Positions 8,151 to 15,839 of a stretch of 64,000 bases of DNA are shown here, in pieces (positions within the stretch are counted from its first letter, which is position 1; each line of letters opens with the position of its first letter). The translations under genes were made by a program, and so were the position numbers. The notes under the pieces were generated by a model. It was not told where the DNA came from, did no database searches, and saw nothing but the letters and a program-made list of their open reading frames with translations. Source of the DNA: Alphaproteobacteria bacterium US3C007 (GTDB lineage Bacteria; Pseudomonadota; Alphaproteobacteria; Rhodobacterales; Rhodobacteraceae); assembly GCA_034423775.1 (NCBI GenBank), contig CP139918.1, positions 2,666,001-2,730,000 on the forward strand, in the 5' to 3' direction.

Positions 8151-9305
8151 ATGACAGCAACAGATCAGTTTGGCTTCGGAACTCAGATTAGAAAATCTCC
8201 TTATTTTGACGCCACAGTTCGCTGGGGGGCAAAAGGGTTTTCGGTTTATAATCATATGTATATCCCCCGTGACTTCGGAGACCCTGAGCAGAATTTTTGG
8301 AATTTGGTGAACGAAGCAATCCTATGCGATGTCGCCGTTGAACGGCAGGTCGAAGTGACAGGGCCTGATGCGGCAGCGTTTGTGCAACTGTTAACCCCCC
8401 GCGATCTTTCCAAAATGGCGGTGGGTCAATGTAAATACATTCTTATCACAAATGCCGATGGTGGGCTGTTAAACGATCCAATTCTTTTGCGACTGGCAGA
8501 AAATCATTTTTGGATTTCCTTGGCGGATAGCGATATTTTACTCTGGGCGCAGGGGGTGGCCGTACATTCTGGCTTGGATGTAAGTATTTGTGAGCCGGAT
8601 GTGTCCCCGTTACAATTGCAGGGCCCCAATTCTGGGAAAATCATGAAGGCTTTGTTCGGAGAATCTATAGAAGATCTGCGCTATTATTGGCTGCGCGAGC
8701 TTGAGCTTGAGGGCATTCCACTGCTTGTGTCACGCACCGGCTGGTCAAGCGAATTGGGTTATGAGATTTACCTCAGGGATGGGGCCTATGGAAGTGAGCT
8801 TTGGGAGCGCATCATGGCCGCTGGCGCTCGGTTTGGTCTGAAGCCGGGGCACACGTCTTCAATCCGGCGCATCGAAGGGGGAATGCTATCTTATCATGCG
8901 GATGCGGATATTCACACGAACCCGTTTGAACTGGGTTTAGACCGGTTGGTTAACCTGGATATCGAGGCGAATTTTATTGGTAAATCTTCGCTGCGCCGTA
9001 TCAAGGCCAAAGGGGTAGAGCGCAAACAAGTTGGTTTGGTTTTGGATGGCGCGCCTTTGACGGGACCCAATACCAGTTTTTGGGCCATTACAGATAAGGG
9101 AAAAACGATTGGCAAGGTGACCTCTGCGGTTTTCTCGCCGCGCTTGCAGAAAAATATTGCGCTTGCGATGGTGTCTGTAGATCGTACTGCCTTGGGAACT
9201 GAGCTGCGTGTTCTTGCGGGGGCGGAGCAGCGCACCGCATTGGTGGTTGAACGGCCATTTTTTGACCCGAAGAAAAAGATCACGGCCGCCGCGCTCTCAA
9301 ATTGA
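8151..9305 (+). CDS. DmdA-like THF-dependent demethylase / aminomethyltransferase-fold protein
   Basis: 384-residue protein of the GcvT/DmdA fold. It follows DMSP demethylase closely through the N-terminal two thirds: IRKSPYFDATVRWGAKGFSVYNHM, DVAVERQVEVTGPDAA, LTPRDLSKMAVGQCKY, NDPILLRL, WISLADSDILLWAQG, and NPFELGLD. DmdA moves a methyl group from dimethylsulfoniopropionate to tetrahydrofolate. It departs from classical DmdA where I expect SGWSKQGG and IERIESGLLSYG: here TGWSSELGYE and IRRIEGGMLSYHADAD. It may be a divergent DmdA clade or a paralogue for another methylated substrate. No neighbouring dmdB/C/D. Monocistronic, followed by the sRNA locus. Confidence 0.65.
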   Translation: MTATDQFGFGTQIRKSPYFDATVRWGAKGFSVYNHMYIPRDFGDPEQNFWNLVNEAILCDVAVERQVEVTGPDAAAFVQLLTPRDLSKMAVGQCKYILITNADGGLLNDPILLRLAENHFWISLADSDILLWAQGVAVHSGLDVSICEPDVSPLQLQGPNSGKIMKALFGESIEDLRYYWLRELELEGIPLLVSRTGWSSELGYEIYLRDGAYGSELWERIMAAGARFGLKPGHTSSIRRIEGGMLSYHADADIHTNPFELGLDRLVNLDIEANFIGKSSLRRIKAKGVERKQVGLVLDGAPLTGPNTSFWAITDKGKTIGKVTSAVFSPRLQKNIALAMVSVDRTALGTELRVLAGAEQRTALVVERPFFDPKKKITAAALSN

Positions 9306-9466
9306 ACACTCTGTACAAAGCCAAGCTGCCCTTTAAAGCTTGCTTTGGCTATGCGGATGCACCGGCCAATCGGAGCAATTCTTTAGGCCAGCAGTCTCGC
9401 TCGCTTGGGACAGCCGATTGGTATGGTTTTCATGGTGTGATCCGTGGCAATATGGGGTGTACATTT

Positions 9467-9512
9467 TAGTGGCTAGACTCGCTCTCCTCCCAAACAGAGA
9501 GCCTAGCCACTA
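9467..9512 (+). ncRNA. Stem-loop with CTCCTCCC in the loop (CcsR/cuckoo-type element 1)
   Basis: TAGTGGCTAG (9467-9476) pairs perfectly with CTAGCCACTA (9503-9512). After a 4-base bulge, GCTCTC (9481-9486) pairs with GAGAGC (9497-9502). The loop exposes TCCTCCC (motif 9484-9491). The loop motif is the hallmark of the CCUCCUCCC-motif sRNAs of Rhodobacteraceae, which act as anti-Shine-Dalgarno mimics. It has no T-tract of its own, so it may be processed from a longer transcript ending at 9784. Confidence 0.65.
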
Positions 9513-9578
9513 ATGTCTCAAGCCTGACATGACGAGACGATGCAACACAACTCAAGCTGCGTTAAAGCGACAGTAATA

Positions 9579-9593
9579 GCTTAATTATTAAGC
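9579..9593. repeat. Perfect inverted repeat GCTTAAT-T-ATTAAGC
   Basis: 15-base palindrome within the sRNA region. A second perfect hairpin, GCAATGCA-N6-TGCATTGC, lies at 9632-9653. Neither is followed by a T-tract. They may be RNA structure elements or operators for the downstream sRNA. Confidence 0.5.
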
Positions 9594-9685
9594 AACACAA
9601 GAACTTTTAGATTTGCATAGAATGCATATCGGCAATGCAATCTTGTGCATTGCTGACAGAGGCTGGTTTTCGCTATTAAATGGTC

Positions 9686-9784
9686 AGCAAGTTTCTCCTC
9701 CCATTAATTTGCTATTGTTGAAAATTCTCCTCCCAGATGTTTTCAATTTTTTTGGCAGTGCTTTTTAGCACTGCCTTTTTTTTT
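9686..9784 (+). ncRNA. CcsR/cuckoo-type sRNA with two CTCCTCCC-loop hairpins and a terminator
   Basis: Hairpin A: AGCAAGTT (9686-9693) with AATTTGCT (9706-9713), loop containing CTCCTCCC at 9695-9702. Hairpin B: TTGAAAA (9718-9724) with TTTTCAA (9740-9746), loop containing CTCCTCCC at 9727-9734. Then an intrinsic terminator (9754-9784). Two anti-SD hairpins plus a terminator is the architecture described for Rhodobacter CcsR and the wider 'cuckoo' RNA family, which are stress-induced and tune C1 and central metabolism. The 5' end is not defined by a promoter I can recognise. The assignment rests on motif and structure, not on sequence alignment. Confidence 0.75.
9754..9784 (+). terminator. 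Strong intrinsic terminator of the sRNA
   Basis: Perfect 8-bp stem GGCAGTGC / GCACTGCC (9754-9761 and 9768-9775), 6-base loop, then nine T (9776-9784). Confidence 0.92.
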
Positions 9785-10180
9785 GAACGGAGGCAGCGCG
9801 CGCCGTCCGCGATCGTGACGCTACTTTTTCTGGGGTGCTTTTATGCCGGTTTTCAATATTTAGCTTGGGCGGTGCAAAATTTGCGCAAAAGCGCCAAATC
9901 AAAACCTGCCGCGTGATGTTCTTTTCGGCCAGAAAGCAATTACAGAAGCAAAATATGGGTTGCCTAAATATCCGCAAATTTTGACGCGTAGCGTTAAATT
10001 CGCCCTTTTCCTGTAGGAAGGCAGCATCAACCATCCTGCGGGCGGTTTTTTGCCGTTAAGAACGTGGTTTACCCGTTGCGATGGCGTATGAACGCGGCGG
10101 GGTTACGCATCTCAGAAGCCTTGGTATGGGCACTGCTCAAGCGGTTTTGAACGCGATATGCGCGTGCACTTCCCCTAATT
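9785..10180. other. Gene-free stretch
   Basis: No convincing gene. A plus-strand patch near 10085-10135 reads MNAAGLRISEAL, faintly like a tyrosine-recombinase motif, but it is open for too short a distance to call. A minus-strand 89-codon frame over 9765-10034 overlaps the terminator and has no recognisable content. Confidence 0.6.
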
Positions 10181-10636
10181 TCAGCCCGTATTTTTTGATT
10201 TTTGCGCAAGCTCTAATGCCTCGGTGGTGGCCTCAAGAGACAGTAAAATTGAAGCATGGCGGTTTTTAAATTGAGCTGCGGGGTGCAAAACCTCAAGATC
10301 GTTAAACGGATCTGCAGGTATCGGGCCATCTGCGGTTAACATGGCCTGCAATTCTGCGCAGGCCACCCGAACTTGCATGGCGCTGCAGCCGATGATGGCT
10401 TTGGCGGTGATGCACGCGGCGGCCTGTCCCAACGCGCAGGCCTTTACGTCTTGGGTAAAGGCAGCCACGCGCCCTTCGCAGAGTTGGAGTTCAACACTCA
10501 CGCTGGATCCGCAGAGGGGAGAACGTTTTTTTGCGCGAGCTGTCACATGCTCAAGCTCTGCATAATGTGGTAAATCGGCCGCCAAGGCCAAAATCTTTTT
10601 AGAGTATAATTTTATCAGATCTGGGTCGCCCGGCAT
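10181..10636 (-). CDS. NifU/SufU-like iron-sulfur cluster scaffold protein
   Basis: 151-residue IscU/NifU-N-type protein. Cysteines in the expected places are in RSPLCGSSVSVEL, DVKACALGQAAACI and VRVACAELQAML, suitable for binding a nascent cluster or zinc. ATG 10636 is chosen because a longer frame upstream runs into the divergent hisI leader with no family similarity. It lies 4 kb beyond sufS, divergent from hisI; in Rhodobacteraceae it is commonly a stand-alone suf-pathway accessory. Whether it acts as a scaffold or as a SufS sulfur acceptor cannot be read from sequence. Confidence 0.82.
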   Translation of the reverse strand: MPGDPDLIKLYSKKILALAADLPHYAELEHVTARAKKRSPLCGSSVSVELQLCEGRVAAFTQDVKACALGQAAACITAKAIIGCSAMQVRVACAELQAMLTADGPIPADPFNDLEVLHPAAQFKNRHASILLSLEATTEALELAQKSKNTG

Positions 10637-10703
10637 AGTCTTTCCCTTTTTCCCGCAACACAATACATAAGGCGAAGCAGCGCAGAAGCAAAGGTTTGTA
10701 AGA

Positions 10704-11063
10704 ATGGAATTTAACGTTGAGGAACTTGCATTTAACGAAGATGGCTTGATTCCAGCGATTGCGCAGGATGCCAATAGCAACGAAGTGCTGATGATGGCTT
10801 GGATGAATGCCCAGGCGGTAAAGCTCACGCTTCAAACAGGGCGGGTAACCTATTGGTCCCGCTCGCGTCGCGCGATGTGGGTGAAAGGCGAAACCTCGGG
10901 GCATATCCAGAAGCTGGTTGAGCTTCGCGTAGATTGTGACCGCGATTGCCTGCTGTTGTTGATTGATCAAACTGGGCCTGCGTGCCATACGAATCGCCGC
11001 AGTTGCTTTTACATCACCGTGCAGGATGGTGCAGAGCATGAACGCTTGCCGATTCTGTTTTAA
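10704..11063 (+). CDS. hisI: Phosphoribosyl-AMP cyclohydrolase
   Basis: Third step of histidine synthesis, opening the adenine ring of phosphoribosyl-AMP. 119 residues, single-domain form without the HisE part. Family motifs: VLMMAWMN, GRVTYWSRSRRAMWVKGETSGH, then DCDRDCLLLLIDQTGPACHT with the zinc cysteines. Its last bases overlap the 3' end of the convergent gluQ by four. Confidence 0.96.
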   Translation: MEFNVEELAFNEDGLIPAIAQDANSNEVLMMAWMNAQAVKLTLQTGRVTYWSRSRRAMWVKGETSGHIQKLVELRVDCDRDCLLLLIDQTGPACHTNRRSCFYITVQDGAEHERLPILF

Positions 11064-11914
11064 GGCGCTGAAAATAAACGCTCTGTGATATCTTGGGCAG
11101 AGTGGCCGGCTTTTCGCAAACTGCTGAGCGCTTCAGAATCGCTGCGTTTTGCCAAGCGTTTGCCCGTTTCATCCCTTATCAAGGAATGGTGGTGATAACG
11201 AGGGGTCGGAATATTCAGCAATTGTTGTAACACGACATGAATTTGCGTCGCGGCGTTCAGATCTGCGCCGCGCACCACATCGGTGATGTTTTGCGCATCA
11301 TCATCTATGACCACGGCAAGATGATAGGCTGCCCCCTGATCCTTTCTGCGCAGTACCACGTCTCCAACCTGCGCAATAAGCGCCTCTGCTTTGAGCGTGA
11401 TCCGTTTCGAATGCTGCTCGCCAAATTCTTCATAGGTCACGGGTTTTTGTAGGGCTTTAACGGCTTTGCGCATATCCAAGCGCAGCGCGTCGCCGGGGCG
11501 GGCCTGCGACAGGCTGCGATGGCGGCAGGTGCCAGGGTAGATGCGGCCATCGGGCCCAAATTCGGGCACGCCTTCTTGGGGGGCTGCTGCGGCTTGCGCA
11601 ATATCGGCCCGGTTGCAACAACACGGATAGATCAATCCGGCGCGTGCCAGCGCATCAAGCGCTCTTTGATAAGTGTCGGTTTCCTGCGATTGAAACCTAA
11701 CAGGCTCGGGCCAAGCCAGTCCAAACCAGTGCAGATCATCGAAAATTTTCTGCGTCCATTCTGGTTTTGAACGGCTGTGGTCTAGATCGTCTATCCGAAG
11801 CAGCCAAAGCCCGTTTTTTACCTTGGCCAGTCTGTGGCCATATAAGGCAGAATACGCATGACCAAGATGCAGCGGGCCCGTGGGTGAGGGGGCAAATCTG
11901 GTTCGAAACGTCAC
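11060..11914 (-). CDS. gluQ: Glutamyl-Q tRNA(Asp) synthetase
   Basis: Truncated glutamyl-tRNA synthetase paralogue that attaches glutamate to queuosine in tRNA-Asp. 284 residues, catalytic domain only. HIGH-type motif in FAPSPTGPLHLGHAYSA, zinc-binding cysteines in YPCCCNRAD and PGTCRHR, KMSKS analogue in GKRLAKRSDSEA. No anticodon-binding domain, as expected. It overlaps the upstream methyltransferase by four bases, so the two are probably co-transcribed. queA in the same window makes the queuosine precursor. Confidence 0.95.
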   Translation of the reverse strand: MTFRTRFAPSPTGPLHLGHAYSALYGHRLAKVKNGLWLLRIDDLDHSRSKPEWTQKIFDDLHWFGLAWPEPVRFQSQETDTYQRALDALARAGLIYPCCCNRADIAQAAAAPQEGVPEFGPDGRIYPGTCRHRSLSQARPGDALRLDMRKAVKALQKPVTYEEFGEQHSKRITLKAEALIAQVGDVVLRRKDQGAAYHLAVVIDDDAQNITDVVRGADLNAATQIHVVLQQLLNIPTPRYHHHSLIRDETGKRLAKRSDSEALSSLRKAGHSAQDITERLFSAP

Positions 11915-12522
11915 AATTTTTCAAGAATATAAATATTGGAATTGATTTTTTGTTTTGGCAGATGGTCGCCGTAATCCTTCAAATGCAGCGCCGCTTGACC
12001 CTGTTTTACATAATTCTCAACCCGCCCGTCATAAGCAGGGTCTTCCAACGTGTGATCATTGAATGAAAACACCAATAGCCCTTTTGGAGCCAATAGAGCC
12101 ATAATTTGATCCAATACGGCGAGCGGTGCGGCGCCGGCGCCAATCACACCAACCGCGGCAATAATGTTATAAGCCCCCAGTTTCACGTCCGGGCCGGTTT
12201 CGGGCGCAAACACCTCCAAGCGCCGATAGATTTTTTTTTGTGCTGCAACCTCCAGCATTTCATCCGAAATATCCACCCCGTCGATCGTAAGGAACCCCGC
12301 CTCTTGAAACGCCTGCCCAGAAATGCCCGTGCCGCATCCATAATCGAGGATGGGTATGCTCAGATCTTTTACATGCCGCGCCAGCGCCTCGGCAATTCTC
12401 AGCGGTGTGATATAGCCGTTTTCGCCGACTTCCTGATCATAGCTCTGTGCCCATTGGGCGTAAAAGGGCCGCAAATCGGTGCTGTCAGCGCTGTAAATTT
12501 TATCGAGATATGTTTTCGTCAT
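11911..12522 (-). CDS. Class I SAM-dependent methyltransferase
   Basis: 203 residues with a Rossmann SAM site ILDYGCGTGISGQAF (about 58-72) and an acidic end of strand 2 in IDGVDISDEML. The WAQSYDQEV N-terminus resembles the small-molecule or UbiE-like group. The substrate cannot be assigned. Sits between trmFO and gluQ on the same strand, with a 4-base overlap into gluQ, which hints at but does not prove a tRNA-linked role. Confidence 0.85.
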   Translation of the reverse strand: MTKTYLDKIYSADSTDLRPFYAQWAQSYDQEVGENGYITPLRIAEALARHVKDLSIPILDYGCGTGISGQAFQEAGFLTIDGVDISDEMLEVAAQKKIYRRLEVFAPETGPDVKLGAYNIIAAVGVIGAGAAPLAVLDQIMALLAPKGLLVFSFNDHTLEDPAYDGRVENYVKQGQAALHLKDYGDHLPKQKINSNIYILEKL

Positions 12523-12546
12523 GCCGTAAGTTAAGCAAATCAGATG

Positions 12547-13896
12547 CTAGGCGTCCAGAGGGGCTTTGGCCAACCAATCCTGCCAAGCGCTTTTTGCCCG
12601 GTCTGTATAGGCTCTATAGCGCTCTTTGCGTCCTTTACGGCCGTTCTTTGTGCCCTCTATCGGTCTGAACAGGCCGAAATTCACATTCATGGGCTGAAAG
12701 GTTTTTGCATCTGCGCCGCCGGTAATATGCAGCATTAACGCCCCTAAGGCGGTATCTTCCGGCACAGAGGGCAAAGGCTTTCCAAGGATCTCACTGGCCG
12801 CCATACGCCCTGCCAATAACCCCATTGCCGCGCTTTCGACATAACCCTCTACGCCCGTTATTTGGCCGGCAAAGCGCAGATGTGGGGCCGCCTTTAAACG
12901 CATCTGATGATCCAAAAGAGTGGGGGAATTTAAAAACGTATTGCGGTGGATACCGCCCAAACGCGCAAATTCAGCTGTTTCTAACCCGGGTATTTGCCGC
13001 AGAACCTCTTTTTGGGCGCCATATTTCATTTTTGTTTGAAATCCGACAATATTGTAAAGCGTGCCGAGGGCATTGTCGCGGCGCAATTGCACCACTGCAT
13101 AAGGCTTTTGGCTGCTATGTGGATTGGTCAGGCCAACGGGTTTCATCGGCCCGAAACGCAGCGTTTCGCGGCCCCGTTCGGCCATCACTTCAATCGGCAA
13201 GCATCCATCAAAATACCCTGCTGTTTCACCTTCATGAAATTCGGTTTTTTCCGCCTCGAGCAGCGCATCGATAAAGCGTTCATATTGGCTTTTATCCATC
13301 GGGCAGTTTAAATAAGCGGTGCGCTCGGCCTCGGTTTCGCCCTTATCATAGCGCGATTGCATCCAGGCTTTGGACATATCAATACTGTCATAATACAGGA
13401 TGGGGGCGATGGCATCGAAAAAGGCCAAAGCATCGCGGCCAGTTGTTTTTGCCAAAGAGGCGCCCAGTGCAGATGAGGTTAGCGGTCCGGTGGCCACGAT
13501 CCAATGACCTGATTGAGGCAGCGCGTCGATTTCATTATTTACAATTGTGATCTTGGGATGCGCTTTGAGTTTTCGCGTTATGTTTTTGGCAAAAACCTCA
13601 CGGTCAACGGCCAAAGCACCGCCCGCAGGCAAGCGATGCTCATAAGCGGTTTGAATAATCACGCCTTCGGCCTGTAACATCTCCCAGTGCAGCAGGCCGA
13701 CGGCGTTTTGTTCATGATCGTCAGAACGAAAAGAGTTAGAGCATACCATTTCACCCAAATCAGCTGTTTGATGCGCAAATGTTTTCACTTGAGGACGCAT
13801 TTCGTGGATCACCACATTCACGCCCATTTGGGCGGCTTGCCAGGCAGCTTCTGATCCTGCCATGCCGCCGCCAATAATATTTAATACCTCGCTCAT
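12547..13896 (-). CDS. trmFO: TrmFO, methylene-THF/FAD tRNA (uracil-54-C5)-methyltransferase
   Basis: Folate-dependent enzyme that makes ribothymidine-54 in tRNA. 449 residues. FAD-binding [17 protein letters not shown] at the N-terminus; GID-family motifs include [24 protein letters not shown] with the conserved Cys, and [21 protein letters not shown] near 345. Typical of alphaproteobacteria, which lack TrmA. Confidence 0.96.
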   Translation of the reverse strand: MSEVLNIIGGGMAGSEAAWQAAQMGVNVVIHEMRPQVKTFAHQTADLGEMVCSNSFRSDDHEQNAVGLLHWEMLQAEGVIIQTAYEHRLPAGGALAVDREVFAKNITRKLKAHPKITIVNNEIDALPQSGHWIVATGPLTSSALGASLAKTTGRDALAFFDAIAPILYYDSIDMSKAWMQSRYDKGETEAERTAYLNCPMDKSQYERFIDALLEAEKTEFHEGETAGYFDGCLPIEVMAERGRETLRFGPMKPVGLTNPHSSQKPYAVVQLRRDNALGTLYNIVGFQTKMKYGAQKEVLRQIPGLETAEFARLGGIHRNTFLNSPTLLDHQMRLKAAPHLRFAGQITGVEGYVESAAMGLLAGRMAASEILGKPLPSVPEDTALGALMLHITGGADAKTFQPMNVNFGLFRPIEGTKNGRKGRKERYRAYTDRAKSAWQDWLAKAPLDA

Positions 13897-13977
13897 GCGC
13901 TCTTCCTAACGAAATGCAACGGAATGACCAGCCCAAGACCCGCCTTTATTGAACACAGGCTTGGGGCTTTGGGCCGT

Positions 13978-14763
13978 TTACTGTGTCCAGTTAGGATCGC
14001 GTTTCTCAATGAAGGCGCTGATGCCCTCTTCGGTATCCCGATATAGCATATTTTCGACCATCACGTCGCCTGTGTAATCATAGGCCTCGGATAATGGCAT
14101 TTGCAACTGATTGTAGAACGCTTCTTTGCCAATTTTTACCGCAACGCCGAGTTTGCTGGCCAATAATTCTGCCAAGGCCCGGGTCTCTGCGCTGAGCTGT
14201 TCTTCGCAGACAACCCGATTTATCAACCCGAGGTCTTGCGCGCGCGCAGCATCAATGAATTGCCCCGTGGTTAACATTTCAAACGCTTGTTTTCGGGGGA
14301 TATTACGAGAAAGCGCCACCATTGGGGTAGAGCAAAATAATCCGATATTAACACCGTTAACGCCAAATTTTGTGCCCTCGGCGGCAACCGCTAAATCGCA
14401 GCTTGCCACCAATTGGCAGCCTGCGGCAGTGGCAATGCCATGCACTTGTGCGATCACTGGTTGTGGTAATTTCTGGATTGTTTGCATCATTTTTGCGCAG
14501 CGATTGAACAGTGTTTTGAAATAGGCTTTGCCGCCATCTTCGGCTTGCCGGCCTGCGGTCATCTCTTTGAGATCATGGCCGGCACAAAACGCTTTGCCGG
14601 CGCCCTCTAAAATAACCGCACGGATCGCTTGATCGTTTTTTAGGGCGTCAAATTCGGATTGTAACGCCTCCAGCATCCCCTCTGACAGCGCGTTTAATTT
14701 CTCTGGAGCATTCAATGTGAGATGGGCAATCGATCCCGTATCGTTACGTTCTAATAAAGCCAT
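13978..14763 (-). CDS. Enoyl-CoA hydratase/isomerase family protein
   Basis: 261-residue crotonase-fold protein. The first oxyanion region is AFCAGHDLKEM; the second is IATAAGCQLVASCDLAVA, with no obvious catalytic Glu pair of classic hydratase. Similar to EchA-type enzymes close to human ECHDC3. The C-terminal AFIEKRDPNWT is a family hallmark. Monocistronic, divergent from the thioesterase at 14820. Substrate unknown. Confidence 0.85.
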   Translation of the reverse strand: MALLERNDTGSIAHLTLNAPEKLNALSEGMLEALQSEFDALKNDQAIRAVILEGAGKAFCAGHDLKEMTAGRQAEDGGKAYFKTLFNRCAKMMQTIQKLPQPVIAQVHGIATAAGCQLVASCDLAVAAEGTKFGVNGVNIGLFCSTPMVALSRNIPRKQAFEMLTTGQFIDAARAQDLGLINRVVCEEQLSAETRALAELLASKLGVAVKIGKEAFYNQLQMPLSEAYDYTGDVMVENMLYRDTEEGISAFIEKRDPNWTQ

Positions 14764-14819
14764 CTTGCCCTCCCTCTGATTTTCCGCGACCCTACGCTAA
14801 AATAAAGAGAGAGAAAAGT

Positions 14820-15257
14820 ATGCCATTACCTTACACGGCAGAGACCTTAATGAGCTATCTTGAAAACGTGTTTCCCCAGATCCGCGGTGAGTTTGCCATT
14901 GAGGCGCTGCAGGAGGGGCACATAGAGGTGCGCTTGAAGGTGCAAGAGCGGCATTTGCGCCCTGGCGGCACGGTGTCAGGGCCGGCGATGTTCGCTTTGG
15001 CGGATGTTTCGGTTTATATGAGCGTTCTGGCCGCAATCGGGCCGAAAGAACTTGCCGTTACGACCAATGCATCTTTGGATTTTATGCGCAAACCGGATGC
15101 AGGTCGTGATCTGATTGCGCATTGTAAGGTGTTGAAAATTGGCCGTTTATTGGCTGTTTGCGATGTTCTCATATATTCTGAGGGTAAAGCCGACCCCGTG
15201 GCGCGGGCTTCCATGACATATGCCTTACCGCCCGATAAAACGATTAAAACGCAGTAA
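14820..15257 (+). CDS. PaaI-type hotdog thioesterase
   Basis: 145-residue hotdog-fold acyl-CoA thioesterase. Visible features are HLRPGGTVSGPAMFALADV, with the helix-start acid, and a TTNASLDFMRKP beta strand. Divergent from an enoyl-CoA hydratase, with 56 bases between starts, which suggests joint control. The physiological thioester is not determinable. Confidence 0.85.
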   Translation: MPLPYTAETLMSYLENVFPQIRGEFAIEALQEGHIEVRLKVQERHLRPGGTVSGPAMFALADVSVYMSVLAAIGPKELAVTTNASLDFMRKPDAGRDLIAHCKVLKIGRLLAVCDVLIYSEGKADPVARASMTYALPPDKTIKTQ

Positions 15258-15272
15258 GATGTAATCGGAACG

Positions 15273-15307
15273 AAAAATGCGCTCAGCTCGCGAAGAGCTG
15301 GCGCATT
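15273..15307 (-). terminator. Intrinsic terminator for the bactofilin operon
   Basis: On the minus strand: AATGCGC, AGCTC, loop TTCGC, GAGCT, GCGCATT followed by TTTT. A nearly perfect 12-bp stem just after the bactofilin stop; it may also slow plus-strand transcripts from the thioesterase. Confidence 0.8.
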
Positions 15308-15326
15308 ATCTGTTTATGCCTGATAC

Positions 15327-15839
15327 TCAGACTTTGGCGGCGGTTTGCCGGGGCGCTGGAGCCGCTGCGGCAGGCTTCGCGGCGGCCGTTTTGGTTAATG
15401 GATCGTCTTGCCGCTGAACAGAACCTTCGAAATGCGCACCCGATTCAATCGCGATTGTTTTGTGAATGATATCGCCTTCCACGCGCGCCGTCGCCGTTAG
15501 GCGAACTTTCAGACCCCGCACCCGACCGACGATTCGGCCATTTACAACCACATCATCGGCAATCACCTCGCCCTTGATCGTGGCGCTTTCGCCCACCGTC
15601 AGCAGATGCGCGCGTATATCGCCCTCAACCGTGCCTTCCACTTGAATGTCGCCCGTGGTTTTCATGTTTCCGGTAACGTGCAGATCAGATGACAGAACGG
15701 ATGCAGGTGGTTTTGCCTTAGGTGCTGATGGCTTTGTTTCAATTTGATCAGCCGCATAAGCCGTGGGCGCAGGGGCGCTGGGCGTTGCTGCATCGCTGTC
15801 TTTTTGACCTGGTTCGTTTATTTTGCTTTTAGAAAACAT
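15327..15839 (-). CDS. Bactofilin-family cytoskeletal protein
   Basis: 170 residues: a disordered Ala/Pro/Lys-rich N-terminus (about 1-50), then the beta-helical DUF583 core (about 52-145: SDLHVTGNMKTTGDIQVEGTV, repeated G-I/V patterns) and a short Ala-Pro tail. Bactofilins polymerise without nucleotide and place cell-wall enzymes. The gene overlaps the M23 peptidase by 11 bases, a pairing seen in many bacteria that fits a peptidoglycan-shaping module. Confidence 0.93.
   Translation of the reverse strand: MFSKSKINEPGQKDSDAATPSAPAPTAYAADQIETKPSAPKAKPPASVLSSDLHVTGNMKTTGDIQVEGTVEGDIRAHLLTVGESATIKGEVIADDVVVNGRIVGRVRGLKVRLTATARVEGDIIHKTIAIESGAHFEGSVQRQDDPLTKTAAAKPAAAAPAPRQTAAKV

Noticed and set aside
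9765..10034. 89-codon minus-strand frame after the sRNA terminator
   Set aside because: Overlaps the terminator, has no SD, and its composition is unlike the neighbouring genes.
10085..10145. Tyrosine-recombinase-like words (GLRISEAL) on the plus strand
   Set aside because: Only about 20 residues before a stop; no catalytic residues; could be chance.
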